From Hanleya hanleyi (lineage: Eukaryota > Mollusca > Polyplacophora > Lepidopleurida > Hanleyidae), in contig JAVTVY010006821.1 of NCBI GenBank assembly GCA_036873755.1, positions 124,001 through 188,000 on the forward strand: 64,000 nt of DNA, in the 5' to 3' direction. Of the stretch, positions 29,610 through 41,910 are shown in pieces; the stretch's first letter is position 1; every line of letters starts with the position of its first letter. The notes under the pieces are model-generated. The model worked only from the letters and a program-made list of their open reading frames with translations. It was not told the DNA's origin and searched no databases. The position numbers and the translations under genes are program-made.

Positions 29610-30818
29610 TTATTGATGCTTTGTGATTCCTGGTCTACGAGCCACCTCTTTTGTCAGCCAGGTGGGTGGATTACTTCCCCTGTACGGCATTAACCTGTCA
29701 ACGTGATAGACTTTGGCCTGCTGTCGCAGGGACTTTTTGACAAGATAAGTAACATCGTCCAAACGCTTGAGTAACACATACGGTCCCTTCCACTGTGAAG
29801 TTAACTTGTGGCAAACTCCAACCTTTCGAACAGGATTGTGTAACCAAACTGGCTGCCCGGGCTTCAGTATCTTCTTCGATGTCTTCAAGTCGTAATGTCT
29901 CTTTTGGTATTCGGCTCTCTTCTTCAGGACCTTCCGGGCTATTTCATGGACGGACTGTAGGGTCTCCTGAAGTCGCAACGTGTATTCATCTGTGCTGATA
30001 GGCTCGGTATCACCAATTGGTTGGGCCGTAATAGCTTGCATCGGCAGTGTCACTTCCCTTCCAAACGTCATCAGATTGGGAGAAGCATTTGTACTAGCAT
30101 GGCTTGAGGCTCTATAGGCCATCATAACTTGTGGCAAGAATTCGTCCCACTTCTTTTGCTGCTTCTCGCAGTAAATGGTCAGCATTGTTGCAACAGTTCG
30201 ATTGAACCTCTCTGCACCACCATTGGACTGAGGCCTCATGCTTGTTGTTCTGGTCTTGTCAATTTGCAAGAGGTCACACGCAGCCTTGAGTAGTTGTGAC
30301 TCGAAGTTTGCCCCTTGGTCACTATGTACCCGTAATGGTGTCCCAAATCTGCAGACGAACTCATTCACGAAAGCTTTTGCAACTGTTTCTGCACCCTGGT
30401 CTGGTAGGGGAATAGCTTCTGTCCACTTGGTGAAGCAATCTGTTATTACAAGCAAATACTTGTTTCTTTTAATAGTCAGTGGTAGAGGCCCGAGTATGTC
30501 CATAGCTACCCGTTCCATGGGCTCTCCAACATGGTATTGTCCTAGTGAAGCACGTCGCTGCGTCTTGGGTGTCTTCCTAGCAATACATTTGTCACACTGC
30601 AAACAGTACGTCTCTACATCTTTCTTCATGCCGGGCCAGTAAAATGCTTGCTTAATCTTTGACACTGTCTTTTGTACGCCAAGGTGTCCCGCTGAGGGAA
30701 TGTCATGATGTAGTCTCAGGACATCCTGTTTGCATGCCTCTGGTACGACGAGCTGGTAGATGGTGCCATTTTGATCGGTGACGAACTTCCTGAACAGCAT
30801 TCCACCATATTGTTCCAA
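29610..30818 (-). CDS. Gypsy-A U2 integrase
   Basis: 402 codons, differing from U1 at only scattered residues (for example GTP for GTS before LRVHSDQG). H2C2 zinc domain, DDE core (MDILGPLPL, HSDQGANF, GGAERFNR) and GPY/F-type module (KGPYVLLKRLDDVTYLVKK) are intact. It is separated from RNase H by the same 8-nt shortening as U1. Confidence 0.85.
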   Translation of the reverse strand: MEQYGGMLFRKFVTDQNGTIYQLVVPEACKQDVLRLHHDIPSAGHLGVQKTVSKIKQAFYWPGMKKDVETYCLQCDKCIARKTPKTQRRASLGQYHVGEPMERVAMDILGPLPLTIKRNKYLLVITDCFTKWTEAIPLPDQGAETVAKAFVNEFVCRFGTPLRVHSDQGANFESQLLKAACDLLQIDKTRTTSMRPQSNGGAERFNRTVATMLTIYCEKQQKKWDEFLPQVMMAYRASSHASTNASPNLMTFGREVTLPMQAITAQPIGDTEPISTDEYTLRLQETLQSVHEIARKVLKKRAEYQKRHYDLKTSKKILKPGQPVWLHNPVRKVGVCHKLTSQWKGPYVLLKRLDDVTYLVKKSLRQQAKVYHVDRLMPYRGSNPPTWLTKEVARRPGITKHQ

Positions 30819-30975
30819 CCGGTCCCATGAGCGCCATGTTGTCTTTAGGAAGCTGGAAAGATGAGAAATAGCTGATCAGTCTGGTCTACCCTTGCCCTTT
30901 TCCAAAGCAGTCATGATTGGCCCTATGTTCTGCTCATTCAGATGATGTTGACGAACTGTGTGGGGGTCCCATTTA

Positions 30976-33201
30976 TCAAGGAGTATTTGGTGCTCCTTTA
31001 TCCCCTGTACAGCTGCCTGAGTCCGAGTGACAATGTAATGTAATTTCCCCATCCTCTGTTGGGTTGGATATTTGTGTACTCTCCATGGAATCGCCACAAC
31101 TGTCCTCGGCCTCCACGTTTGCCCTCTCCAGCCTGGCACAATTATTGCATGGTCGTCGAGACAACGCATCGGCATTGGCATGACTCTTTCCTGCACGGTG
31201 TTTGACTTCCAGATTGTAATTTTCCATCTCTTGCAACCACCTAGCTACTTGACCTGTTGGATTGCGTAAGTTGCGCATCCAGCTTACAGCTGCATTGTCA
31301 GTTCGAAGGAGAACTTTCTGTCCATAAAGGTAAGGGTGAAAGTGCTTGAGAGCAGCTATTGCTGCCAGGAGTTCTTTCCGTGTAAGACAGTATAGCTGTT
31401 CATGCTTATTCATCGACTTACTCATGTATGCCACCACCCTTTCTACACCCTCACGCTCTTGAGACAAAACAGTGCCAACTGAAGAATCGCTTGCATCTGT
31501 GTCCAAGATAAATGTCTGCCCGGGTAGCGGATAAGACAGTACTGGGGATGTTGTCAGCTCCTGTTTCAAGATGTCAAATGCAGTCTGACATTCCTCAGTC
31601 CAACGAAACTTGCTTCCCTTCTCAGTGAGTTTGTGCAATGGCCTGCATATTCCTGCAAACCCCTTTATGAATCGGCGATAGTAAGAGCATAAACCTACGA
31701 AGCTCCGTACCTGCTTCACGTTTTGGGGTTCAGGCCAGTCCTGTATGGTTGAGATTTTGCCGGGATCCGTTTGAATGCCATCCTCAGGAACAACATGTCC
31801 CAGAAAATTTACACTCTTTTGGAAGAAAACACACTTTGAAGGTTTGAGTTTCAACCCAGCTTCCACCAGTCTCTCAAAGACATGTTCCAGCCGTTGCAGT
31901 GATTCCTCCACTGATTTCCCAGGAACTATGATGTCATCAATGTATACAAGATATTCTTCCCATTGGAGACCTCTTAAAACATCCTCCAACATCTTTTTGA
32001 GTTCATCCTTAATGATTTCTCTTTTGCCAATCGGTAATCTCCTCGGTGGCAGTCTAATTGGTGCAGCATCTCCAGTGTTTATCTGATTTTCTACACGATC
32101 TGTCCTCCCAAGGTCGCTGGCAGATTTGGAAAATACCATGTTATATTTCCTAAGTAAGGACGACAATGCTTCCTTTTCACTCTCCTGTAAATTCATTGAG
32201 CTTCTGTCAAACAGATCAATTAAGTGCTCTGGCAGGTTCCCTGAAGCAATCTGGTCATTCTCTGTGGAACTTTCTGTCATTGCCCTTACATGTTCTCTGA
32301 TGTTTGGCACCTCATAGCATGACCTACATATTCCTATCCTAGTCTGTGGATGCAATATGACGTCCTTGTCACTGAAATTGACCACCTGTACTGCATGATT
32401 TCCGCCACCCGTATCAATGATCCCATGTATGACCTGCACATCTTTGTCATTTGATTGGTCAAGCAATGGCTCAATGTATCCCACATTAGCCAGGTGATTG
32501 ACTTCAGGTATACACACAGGAACCCACATCGAAGACCATTGTGGCAGTGTACTCTTTTGGGTTAGCTGGACATGACACGTCATATGTGCTTCTCCCCCTA
32601 TCCAGCAAGGTATCTCGTCATCATCTTGAGTTCTCAGTTTAAGCCACTTGTAGTCAATGGCTTTTAAATGTCCTAGTAAGAAGTCCTGTCCCAGTATTCC
32701 GTCAACATCGATATCACAGACGACAATGCGCAGGCTGAAGTTTACATTTCCAAATCGCAAACTAAACACTGCACTTCCATGGACAGTGAGATGTACTCCA
32801 TTTGCGGCCTGAATTTTTGCCACGATAGGGTGTAACACAGGTCGCTTTGTATCATCGATGGCATCATATAACTCTTTTGACAATAAAGTTATCGTGGATC
32901 CACTATCAATGAGAAACCTGACAGAATTTTCTCCCCAATCAATGTGACCAGAAGTAAATAGTCCGTTATCCCATGTGTTAATTTTGCCTGGTACATGACC
33001 CAATCGTATGGTACCCCGTGTAAGGTCCTTACTGTGTTTGTCACCTTCGGAATGTGACTTGTCCAAGTTTTCCCTCTCGCAATGCTCAGGCCTCTCCATA
33101 CCCGCCATCTCCCGGCCTACAGAGGAGACGGAGCCCCGTTTCCCTGTCGTGCAGGAAACGTAGCATGTCCTGTTGACACATTTCTCCGATTTTGCGGACA
33201 C
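30976..33201 (-). CDS. Gypsy-A U2 pol: protease, deleted RT, RNase H
   Basis: 741 codons, almost the same as U1, with protease DSGS, the RT fingers/palm deletion (KKMLE joined to DVLRGLQWEEYL), YIDD, and RNase H D-E-D-D. The RT deletion junction is identical to that in U1 and U3, so it predates the duplications. Start is by -1 frameshifting at 33138-33144, as there is no ATG at the frame's beginning. Confidence 0.85.
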   Translation of the reverse strand: MSAKSEKCVNRTCYVSCTTGKRGSVSSVGREMAGMERPEHCERENLDKSHSEGDKHSKDLTRGTIRLGHVPGKINTWDNGLFTSGHIDWGENSVRFLIDSGSTITLLSKELYDAIDDTKRPVLHPIVAKIQAANGVHLTVHGSAVFSLRFGNVNFSLRIVVCDIDVDGILGQDFLLGHLKAIDYKWLKLRTQDDDEIPCWIGGEAHMTCHVQLTQKSTLPQWSSMWVPVCIPEVNHLANVGYIEPLLDQSNDKDVQVIHGIIDTGGGNHAVQVVNFSDKDVILHPQTRIGICRSCYEVPNIREHVRAMTESSTENDQIASGNLPEHLIDLFDRSSMNLQESEKEALSSLLRKYNMVFSKSASDLGRTDRVENQINTGDAAPIRLPPRRLPIGKREIIKDELKKMLEDVLRGLQWEEYLVYIDDIIVPGKSVEESLQRLEHVFERLVEAGLKLKPSKCVFFQKSVNFLGHVVPEDGIQTDPGKISTIQDWPEPQNVKQVRSFVGLCSYYRRFIKGFAGICRPLHKLTEKGSKFRWTEECQTAFDILKQELTTSPVLSYPLPGQTFILDTDASDSSVGTVLSQEREGVERVVAYMSKSMNKHEQLYCLTRKELLAAIAALKHFHPYLYGQKVLLRTDNAAVSWMRNLRNPTGQVARWLQEMENYNLEVKHRAGKSHANADALSRRPCNNCARLERANVEAEDSCGDSMESTQISNPTEDGEITLHCHSDSGSCTGDKGAPNTP

Positions 33202-34120
33202 GATCGCATGTAATGATCAGGCGATTTACAAATGAAACACCGGCCGGGTTCCCTGTTATTCCGCCTTGACCCGGTCGGATTTTGGTTTCCCTTTGACTCG
33301 AGCTTCTGCAAACGCTCCAAGATTTGCTTGAGTGTGGACTCTACACCATCCACAGATAATGCATCCGTTCTGGCAGTTCCAGTCGCTTCAGAGTCTACTG
33401 CCCGAACAGTAACCTTCCTCCTATCTTTGCCCTCCAAGATCGCCTCAAACCTCTCAATTACCTCTGCTGCCTCTATAACTGTTCTACACTCCTTATCAAT
33501 ACCCCGACACTTCATTTCCAGGGTGATTGACTTGTACAGTTGATTGAGGGCCAAAGCTCCTTGAGCCTGAGCATCAAGGGTGGGGTAGGCTTTCTGGGCC
33601 ATTTGTCTAAGATTTGTCTAAGATCGTCTCCAAATGCCGCAATCGATTCAGCTGTCTGGCGGTACCTACCCTCCAGCTTGGACAACCAACGTGTATGCTG
33701 CCTCGAACTACCAAACCTCTGTTCCAGTTTCCTAGTCAGCAGCTTAAATGTGCGCCTTTCCACCATCGTTAGTCCCATGTAAAATGTTCTGGCCATACCC
33801 CTCAAGCTAGCAGACAGAGCTAATGCTTTCTCATTATTCGACCATGCGCCCAACTCTGCACAATCCTGGAAGCGCGAGAAATATTCCTCCCAATCCGATC
33901 TGCCATCATATGCCTCAGGTTTTAGTTTTAATCCACCCCGATGAGACCCTCCGAATTTAACCTTCGCTGTCCTATCATCATCACTTTCAGAACCATCATC
34001 ACTGTCTGCATAATTATCAGCGTAGTCAGCTGCGACACTCGGTAGGTCGCCTTGTCCATGCTCAAGTGAGGCTCCCCTCTGATCGCGGATGGTAACCTCC
34101 GGGCCTGGACTGTCGGCCAT
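33117..34120 (-). CDS. Gypsy-A U2 gag, split into two frames
   Basis: 34120-33512 is the N-terminal capsid part (MADSPGPE, LKPEAYDGRSDWEEYFSRF). 33602-33117 is the remainder with the CFICKSPDHYMRSC knuckle. The same 11-bp duplication as U1 (GTCTAAGATTT, near 33610) separates them. Without it the two would be one protein of about 330 residues. Confidence 0.85.
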
Positions 34121-34236
34121 GTTTTCGTATCCAGGTCAAATAATCAAGTTACAATCAAACTGATTTTTAGCAGTTATGCAGGGTAGATCCGTATCTCTGG
34201 ATGCCAGTTGATTAGGCATCCCACTTCTGACACCAG

Positions 34237-35896
34237 TGTAATAATCCCCGGGCCTAGAAGGGTATTATTGTTTTGAAAGAAATTGTGGATTACCAAATAA
34301 TAAAATATAGGCCAGGTAATCCAATGTGTAATCCAAACGTAAGTGATTTCCACAGGTAATCCAGTAATATTGCTTCACTGTAACTAGGACTCAATGATAA
34401 CACAGGTTTTCGGGTCTATATGGTTTATTTCCTTCATAGAATAACCAAAATAATATTACAATTGATCAAATTCACAATCGTGGATAGCACTACAGATGGA
34501 GTGAGCCAATGGTATTACCCGCTCCTCAAATGCGCAGTAAACTCGCCTCACTATACTACTGATCCCATGTTGGTATATGGTAATTCACATCCAGCCAATA
34601 CTAACCGTATCAATGATATTACAGGTACGGGAGACAGCCTTAATCCCTATAAATTCAGTATGGTAAATATGATTCCAATACAATCTCAATACAATTTCAC
34701 TATATTGGTACTGGCCAAGCTACGATGTGAACTCGCCGGCGGCTTGTTGCTGTCTGCCATTGCTCGTAACGACCCGGTATTTATAGCCTCCGGTGCCTGG
34801 GGCTGAGCACTATTTTCGCTCACAAAAATTATTGGTAAACAGTAAAATATACATTTCCAAGTTGTGCTCTACTTGTGCTTAATAATTATTTATGCTCATG
34901 TAACAATTAGCATCGGAAAATAAACTTATTTCATAGAAAATAACAAATAGCACAACTTCCTTTACCCGACCCGATGAATTACCTATACCCACAACATGGC
35001 GAATACAAAATGCAGCAAGACGAACATTTAACAATAACATATAGTATATTTACAACAGAGTATGTAAGTGCTCAATTTGTGCTCCAACGTTATTTTATCT
35101 CTACTTTTAGATAACATAAACAGTAATACTCGATTTATCGTAAATATAATAGAGCACAAGTGTATATTCCCGGCAGTCGGCGAAGTCCACATACTTTATA
35201 CATGGTGTACATTCCCGCCTGGTGCAAGACCAACTTTGACAACAAATATCTTTTAAATAACGCCAGACCTGCCTTTTAGCATAATTTTCCCCAGAAATAT
35301 AGTTATCAAGGAATATAATCTTGAACGGATGGCACTTACTTTGCAGGAATAAATTTGTTGTCCAATTAAATACACAGGGATGTCAAAATAATTCTCTAGC
35401 AGACGAAGTATGCGTATGAGCACAGAGAAGTCAAACATCCGCGCATATAGTCCGCACAGAAAATCCGTATTCTGGATTCCAAAGTTCATACGAATGTCAA
35501 TTAATACCACAGTTCAAATTAGTAATGTGTCACCAACATCTAGAAATATTAAATTGGAATAACAAAACACAATAAATGGTAACTTGTGCTGAGTGTAACC
35601 GCATTACGCACACACTTCTAGAATAACATAATGGCTATGTACATGAAGCGGGACGGAGAGACGAGAACATGCTTGGGGGAAATCTTGAACAGGTCAGTCA
35701 TTCATACGATGAAATGTTGTCCAGAACTATGATTTAATGTCACTATAAACACACGTAAGTCCACTTGGTAGGAAATTTTGTCACAGTCTCTGAATTTGTA
35801 CCAGTTTATGACACTTCGCGAATGAATGAGCCGGCGCCCATATTCCAACATTTATTTACATTGTCAGATTAGGGAATATGCCTCACAGGCATTACA
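34237..35896 (-). repeat. LTR3, shared by U2 (5') and U3 (3')
   Basis: 1,660 bp at exactly 9,035 bp from LTR2, with only occasional single-base differences that I could see (for example CCAGTAATAT for CCTGTAATAT near 34362, and AATAACAAAAC for AATAATAAAAC near 35560). TATA, AATAAA and termini are intact. Confidence 0.9.
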
Positions 35897-36351
35897 CTTC
35901 CCCCACCTTAATCCATTGAATTCTCCCGAATTATTTATGTAATGTCCATAAAATCACAGGTAAACTGGTACGTTAATTCATTACCAAAGTTAAATGGTCC
36001 ACAGGGATGCTGTGACGTCACAGGCAACTGGGCACGTACATCCAGTTATTCCAAGGAGGTAAGTAATCCATTTGAATCTTCACAATTAATAATAGCTAGG
36101 GTGAAAATCCGGTGATCAACTGGCACGTAAACCCAGCAAAAAAAAGTTGGTCCACAGCAAAGTCCATATACATATTTCCATGATCACCCATCGAGGCGCA
36201 GAGGGATCTTCCTGGCATCAAGCAGCTCACAGAGATGGTCAGTTGACCGGTCACGCTCCGCTGAGGACCTCTCCATCATAGACAACTCTCTCCTATCCGA
36301 AGGACTGGGGTTGTCCACCCCACGGGCCAGCCGAACCATCAATCTGTAAGA

Positions 36352-38248
36352 CTACTGTCTTGCCTTGTGCGCCCACACAACTTCGTCATCTTCATCAGAC
36401 AGTTCCTCATTGAGCAACATCCCTGGTAGAGCCAGCATGTTATATTTGTCATGGAGCTCGACTGGTTCCAGGTCTAGGCCCCTTGCATCCGACGACTCAA
36501 TCTGATCGGACAGGCTCTCCCACTTCATTTTTCGGCGTGCCACGGACATCTCTTTCCAGCCCTTAGGTGGTCACTGGACCTCTGAATTCCCGACTGGTAT
36601 AGCCACCATCCTGTCAGCATCCCACTCCCTACGGGCCGGTGGAAGCCGCGGCATGCATTCTGTCATCAATATTGTACGTGCCCTCCGCTGCATCTGACTA
36701 AGTGTCGCAATGGGTGAAGGTTGATACACCGGGGTGGGATTCCCAACGACAGGTTGAATGGTCTGGGATGTTGGCAATGGCAGTGATTGTGCGGTCTGTG
36801 GAGGTATGGCAGTCGTAACACTGGGTGGCCTGGTCTGTTTGAAGTATGAAGAGCTGGATATTAAAGGTTGACATGATGGAGGAACTGTTGAGGCGATGGA
36901 TGGCGTTGTTGAATACAGTAGTGTCTGGAGGGGGTCCGGAAGTTTGATTGTTGGTGGTCGATAGGTGGTGATTGGTGGAAGGACAGAAGGTGTATACATA
37001 TGGGAGCATGACTGATACAATGGAGTGGCTGGTGGGATAGTGAGTGGCGTCTGAAGAGTGAGTGGGGACTGGTTGGTTGAAATGACTGGTTGAGACTGAA
37101 ACAGTGGTGTGGCTGGTGTGTTGGCAGATGATACGGTCTGTGAGCTGAGCAGGGATGGTACTAATTGCGTGGATGGTTCATAGATTTGTGGTTGGAAGAG
37201 TGGAGCAGTCAGAGTGGGGATGGTAGGTACTGTCTGTAGAACATCAGCTGTGGGTGGTACTTCAAACTCGGATGGGTCCAAAATCTCCACCTCATCGTGG
37301 GTAGGGGTAAGGCCCTCAGTGACTGGCATATACTGCGCCTGTTGATTTGCCGGTTCATTAACACAACGTGTTATGTGGCCTAAAAACTGGACAGACACCC
37401 CCAAGCACTCACCAACTGCATCTTTCAGACCTTTCTGATTAGTAACATCCTCCCCATCACCCAGGCCCGCCGTCAGGTTCCCCTTTATCCTGGCCATCTG
37501 ACGGTTGATTGCTTGCCTGGCCTTGCTGTCCTCGTACACGCCAAAGGAGAGGTCGGCCCGATAGCATATCCCGGTGTCATCTTTCGCACACAGCTCCGCT
37601 ACGATTCCCGATGGTGTCATAGACAGGTAGTTGAGGCTCAGTGGATTACTTTTTGACTCTGTGGTCACTTGTTCCGGATGGACCCTCCTCCTTCTTTGGT
37701 GGCGAGGAACTGGTGGGTGGGGGACTTCGCTCCCTCACGAAACGCCGGTCATCAAGTGGCGAAGCGAACTCCATCCCCCTCAGCCGCAACAGATCCCAGC
37801 CTGACTCCCACTCCTGTAGTGACCGCGAACTAGATGGATTAATCTTTATCCAAGCACGGAGGGCCATTCTTGCAGCGACAGAACTTTGATCCTCCCACTT
37901 TGGTATTGCCATCACCCTCAGATACCATCTAGGGTCAAACGTCAGGAAGAATCCGGTTGACTCGGACCAGAATTTAGGTAGGACCCGCCAAAATTCATCC
38001 ATATGGTACTTCCTTGTGTAGTCCTTTAGGTCCACCTGCCTCCTTACTGGCACTTTCCCAGGGCACCACGGACACAGTACCTTCAATCGCTGGTGGCCCA
38101 ACACATGGTTTTTCAGGTCCCGTCTGGTTGGCAGAACATCTGGGCAGATGAAACAGCTCAACATCTTCTGAAAAGACAGGTAGAATAGGTAAGTCCATAT
38201 GTTAGGCTGCATACAGTTTGTACAGTTTCCCTCCCTCGCCCATGTCAC
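36352..38248 (-). CDS. Gypsy-A U3 third ORF, in three pieces
   Basis: 38248-37646 carries the two fingers (PTRRDLKNH, CPWCPGKV), 37668-36571 the globular and Pro/Thr/Ser-rich parts, and 36549-36352 the acidic tail after a TGA. The C-terminal 1.4 kb is almost identical to U2. The first 60 codons instead share U4 variants (PTRR, PGK). So the unit is a mosaic with a switch near 38030-38065. The splice acceptor before ATG 38164 is kept. Confidence 0.75.
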
Positions 38249-38851
38249 TAAGGTAAGTTAAATTGCGATTCAGTGTATTTGCTCATCGGATTTCCCCCAA
38301 AAACTCATCTGACAGAATAGGGCACAAAATGCAATCATCTTAGGCTCCCCTTACTTCGTTGGATTTAACACCTTGGCTCACCCATGCTGACTGACTACCC
38401 ATTAGTCACTATACCTTTACACAGGCTAGGCCGAAAGGGGTGATCAGTCCCTCCCTAGTCCTGTAGTACTCTGCAGAGATTTGCTCACTGGAACATCCTC
38501 CAGCTACCTCACTGGTCATAAATCCAGTTACCAAAGGTACATCAGTAAATGTAAGTCATGTTTCTCTATCCAAGGATTGGTATCCGGAAGCCACATCTAT
38601 TACATATATACACCCAATATTCATGGTCCATGAATTTCGCAGATTTATTGATGCTTTGTGATTCCTGGTCTACGAGCCACCTCTTTTGTCAGCCAGGTGG
38701 GTGGATTACTTCCCCTGTACGGCATTAACCTGTCAACGTGATAGACTTTGGCCTGCTGTCGCAGGGACTTTTTGACAAGATAAGTAACATCGTCCAAACG
38801 CTTGAGTACGACATACGGTCCCTTCCACTGTGAAGTTTACTTGTGGCAAAC

Positions 38852-39631
38852 TCAAACCTTTCGAACAGGATTGTGTAACCAAACTGGCTGCCCGGGCTTC
38901 AGAATCTTCTTCGTTGCCTTCAAGTCGTAATGTCTCTTTTGGTATTCGGCTCTCTTCTTCAGGACCTTCCGGGCTATTTCATGGACGGACAACGTGTATT
39001 CATCTGTGCTGATAGGCTCGGTATCACCAATTGGTTGGGCCGTAATAGCTTGCATCGGCAGTGTCACTTCCCTTCCAAACGTCATCAGATTGGGAGAAGC
39101 ATTTGTACTAGCATGGCTTGAGGCTCTATAGGCCATCATAACTTGTGGCAAGAATTCGTCCCACTTCTTTTGCTGCTTCTCGCAGTAAATGGTCAGCATT
39201 GTTGCAACAGTTCGATTGAACCTCTCTGCACCACCATTGGACTGAGGCCTCATGCTTGTTGTTCTGGTCTTGTCAATTTGCAAGAGGTCACACGCAGCCT
39301 TGAGTAGTTGTGACTCGAAGTTTGCCCCTTGGTCACTATGTACCCGTAATGGTGTCCCAAATCTGCAGACGAACTCATTCACGAAAGCTTTTGCAACTGT
39401 TTCTGCACCCTGGTCTGGTAGGGGAATAGCTTCTGCCCACTTGGTGAAGCAATCTGTTATTACAAGCAAATACTTGTTTCTTTTAATAGTCAGTGGTAGA
39501 GGCCCGAGTATGTCCACAGCTACCCGTTCCATGGGCTCCTGTTTGCATGCCTCTGGTACGACGAGCTGGTAGATGGTGGCATTTTGATCAGTGACGAACT
39601 TCCTGAACAGCATTCCACCATGTTGTTCCAA
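38852..39631 (-). CDS. Gypsy-A U3 integrase, internally deleted
   Basis: 259 codons. Compared with U1/U2, about 240 bp are missing between VVPEACKQ and EPMERVA. The whole H2C2 zinc domain is lost, while the DDE core (VDILGPLPL, HSDQGANF, GGAERFNR) stays in frame. A second, in-frame deletion of 18 bp removes RLQETLQ-like residues near 38990, and the GPY/F end is lost to a shift near 38850. This integrase should be inactive. Confidence 0.85.
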   Translation of the reverse strand: MEQHGGMLFRKFVTDQNATIYQLVVPEACKQEPMERVAVDILGPLPLTIKRNKYLLVITDCFTKWAEAIPLPDQGAETVAKAFVNEFVCRFGTPLRVHSDQGANFESQLLKAACDLLQIDKTRTTSMRPQSNGGAERFNRTVATMLTIYCEKQQKKWDEFLPQVMMAYRASSHASTNASPNLMTFGREVTLPMQAITAQPIGDTEPISTDEYTLSVHEIARKVLKKRAEYQKRHYDLKATKKILKPGQPVWLHNPVRKV

Positions 39632-39698
39632 CCGGTCCCATGAGCGCCATGTTGTCTTTAGGTAGCTGGAAAGATGAGAAATAGCTGACCAGTCTGGT

Positions 39699-41888
39699 CT
39701 ACCCTTGCCTTTTTTCCAAAGCAGTCATGATTGGCCCTATGCTCTGGTCATTCAGTTGATGTTGACGAACTGTGTGGGGGTCCCATTTATCAAGGAGTAT
39801 TTGGTGCTCCTTTATCCCCTGTACAGCTGCCTGAGTCCGAGTGACAACTCGTATTGACTCTGTAATTTCCCCATCCTCTGTTGGGTTGGATATTTGTGTA
39901 CTCTCCATGGAATCGCCACAACTGTCCTCGGCCTCCACGTTTGCCCTCTCTTGCCTGGCACAATTATTGCATGGTCGTCGAGACAACGCATCGGCATTGG
40001 CATGACTCTTTCCTGCACGGTGTTTGACTTCCAGATTGTAATTTCCCATCTCTTGCAACCACCTAGCTACTTGACCTGTTGGATTCCGTAAGTTGCGCAT
40101 CCAGCTTACAGCTGCATTGTCAGTTCGAAGGAGAACTTTCTGTCCATAAAGGTAAGGGTGAAAGTGCTTGAGAGCAGTCATTGCTGCCAGGAGTTCTTTC
40201 CGTGTAACGCAGTATAGCTGTTCATGCTTATTCATCGACTTACTCATGTAAGCCACCACCCTTTCTACACCCTCACGCTCTTGAGACAAAACAGCGTCAA
40301 CTGAAGAATCGCTTGCATCTGTGTCCAAGATAAATGTCTGCCCGGGTAACGGATAAGACAGTACTGAGGATGTTGTCAGCTCCTGTTTCAAGATGTCAAA
40401 AGCAGTCTGACATTCCTCAGTCCAACGAAACTGGCTTCCCTTCTCAGTGAGTTTGTGCAATGGCCTGCATATTCCTGCAAACCCCTTTATGAATCGGCGA
40501 TAGTAAGAGCATAAACCGACGAAGCTCCGTACCTGCTTCACGTTTTGGGGTTCAGGCCAGTCCTGTATGGTTGAGATTTTGCCGGGATCCGTTTGAATGC
40601 CATCCTCAGGAACAACATGTCCCAGAAAATTTACACTCTTTTGGAAGAAAACACACTTTGAAGGTTTGAGTTTCAACCCAGCTTCCACCAGTCTCTCAAA
40701 GACATGTTCCAGCCGTTGCAGTGATTCCTCCACTGATTTCCCAGGAACTATGATGTCATCAATTTATACAAGACATTCTTCCCATTGGAGACCTCTTAAA
40801 ACATCCTCCAACATCTTTTTGAGTTCATCCTTAATGATTTCTCTTTTGCCAATCGGTAATCTCCTCGGTGGCAGTCTAATTGGTGCAGCATCTCCAGTGT
40901 TTATCTGATTTTCTACACGATCTGTCCTCCCAAGGTCGCTGGCAGATTTGGAAAATACCATGTTATATTTCCTAAGTAAGGACGACAATGCTTCCTTTTC
41001 ACTCTCCTGTAGATTCATTGAGCTTCTGTCAAACAGATCAATTAAGTGCTCTGGCAGGTTCCCTGAAGCAATCTGGTCATTCTCTGTGGAACTTTCTGTC
41101 ATTGCCCTTACATGTTCTCTGATGTTTGGCACCTCATAGCATGACCTACATGTTCCTATCCTAGTCTGTGGATGCAATATGACGTCCTTATGACTGAAAT
41201 TGACCACCTGTACTGCATGATTTCCGCCACCCGTATCAATGATCCCATGTATGATCTGCACATCTTTGTCATTTGATTGGTCAAGCAATGGCTCAATGTA
41301 TCCCACATTAGCCAGGTGATTGACTTCAGGTATACACACAGGAACCCACATCGAAGACCATTGTGGCAGTGTACTCTTTTGGGTTAGCTGGACATGACAC
41401 GTCATATGTGCTTCTCCCCCTATCCAGCAAGGTATCTCGTCATCATCTTGAGTTCTCAGTTTAAGCCACTTGTAGTCAATGGCTTTTAAATGTCCTAGTA
41501 AGAAGTCCTGTCCCAGTATTCCGTCAACATCGATATCACAGACGACAATGCGCAGGCTGAAGTTTACATTTCCAAATCGCAAACTAAACACTGCACTTCC
41601 ATGGACAGCGAGATGTACTCCATTTGCGGCCTGAATTTTTGCCACGATAGGGTGTAACACAGGTCGCTTTGTATCATCGATGGCATCATATAACTCTTTT
41701 GACAATAAAGTTATCGTGGATCCACTATCAATGAGAAACCTGACAGAATTTTCTCCCCAATCAATGTGACCAGAAGTAAATAGTCCGTTATCCCATCTGT
41801 TAATTTTGCCTGGTACATGACCCAATCGTATGGTACCCCGTGTAAGGTCCTTACTGTGTTTGTCACCTTCGGAATGTGACTTGTCCAA
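39699..41888 (-). CDS. Gypsy-A U3 pol: protease, deleted RT, RNase H
   Basis: 41888-40764 encodes protease (FLIDSGSTITLLS) to the shared RT deletion and ends ECLV after a mutation turned the next TAC of YIDD to TAA (40763 region: AATTTATAC). 40733-39699 resumes after it through the RT thumb, RNase H and the linker ITESIRVV, which follows U4 rather than U1/U2, up to QISN-type sequence near integrase. The stop in the YIDD motif itself is private to U3. Confidence 0.8.
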
Positions 41889-41910
41889 GTTTTCCCTCTC
41901 GCAATGCTCA

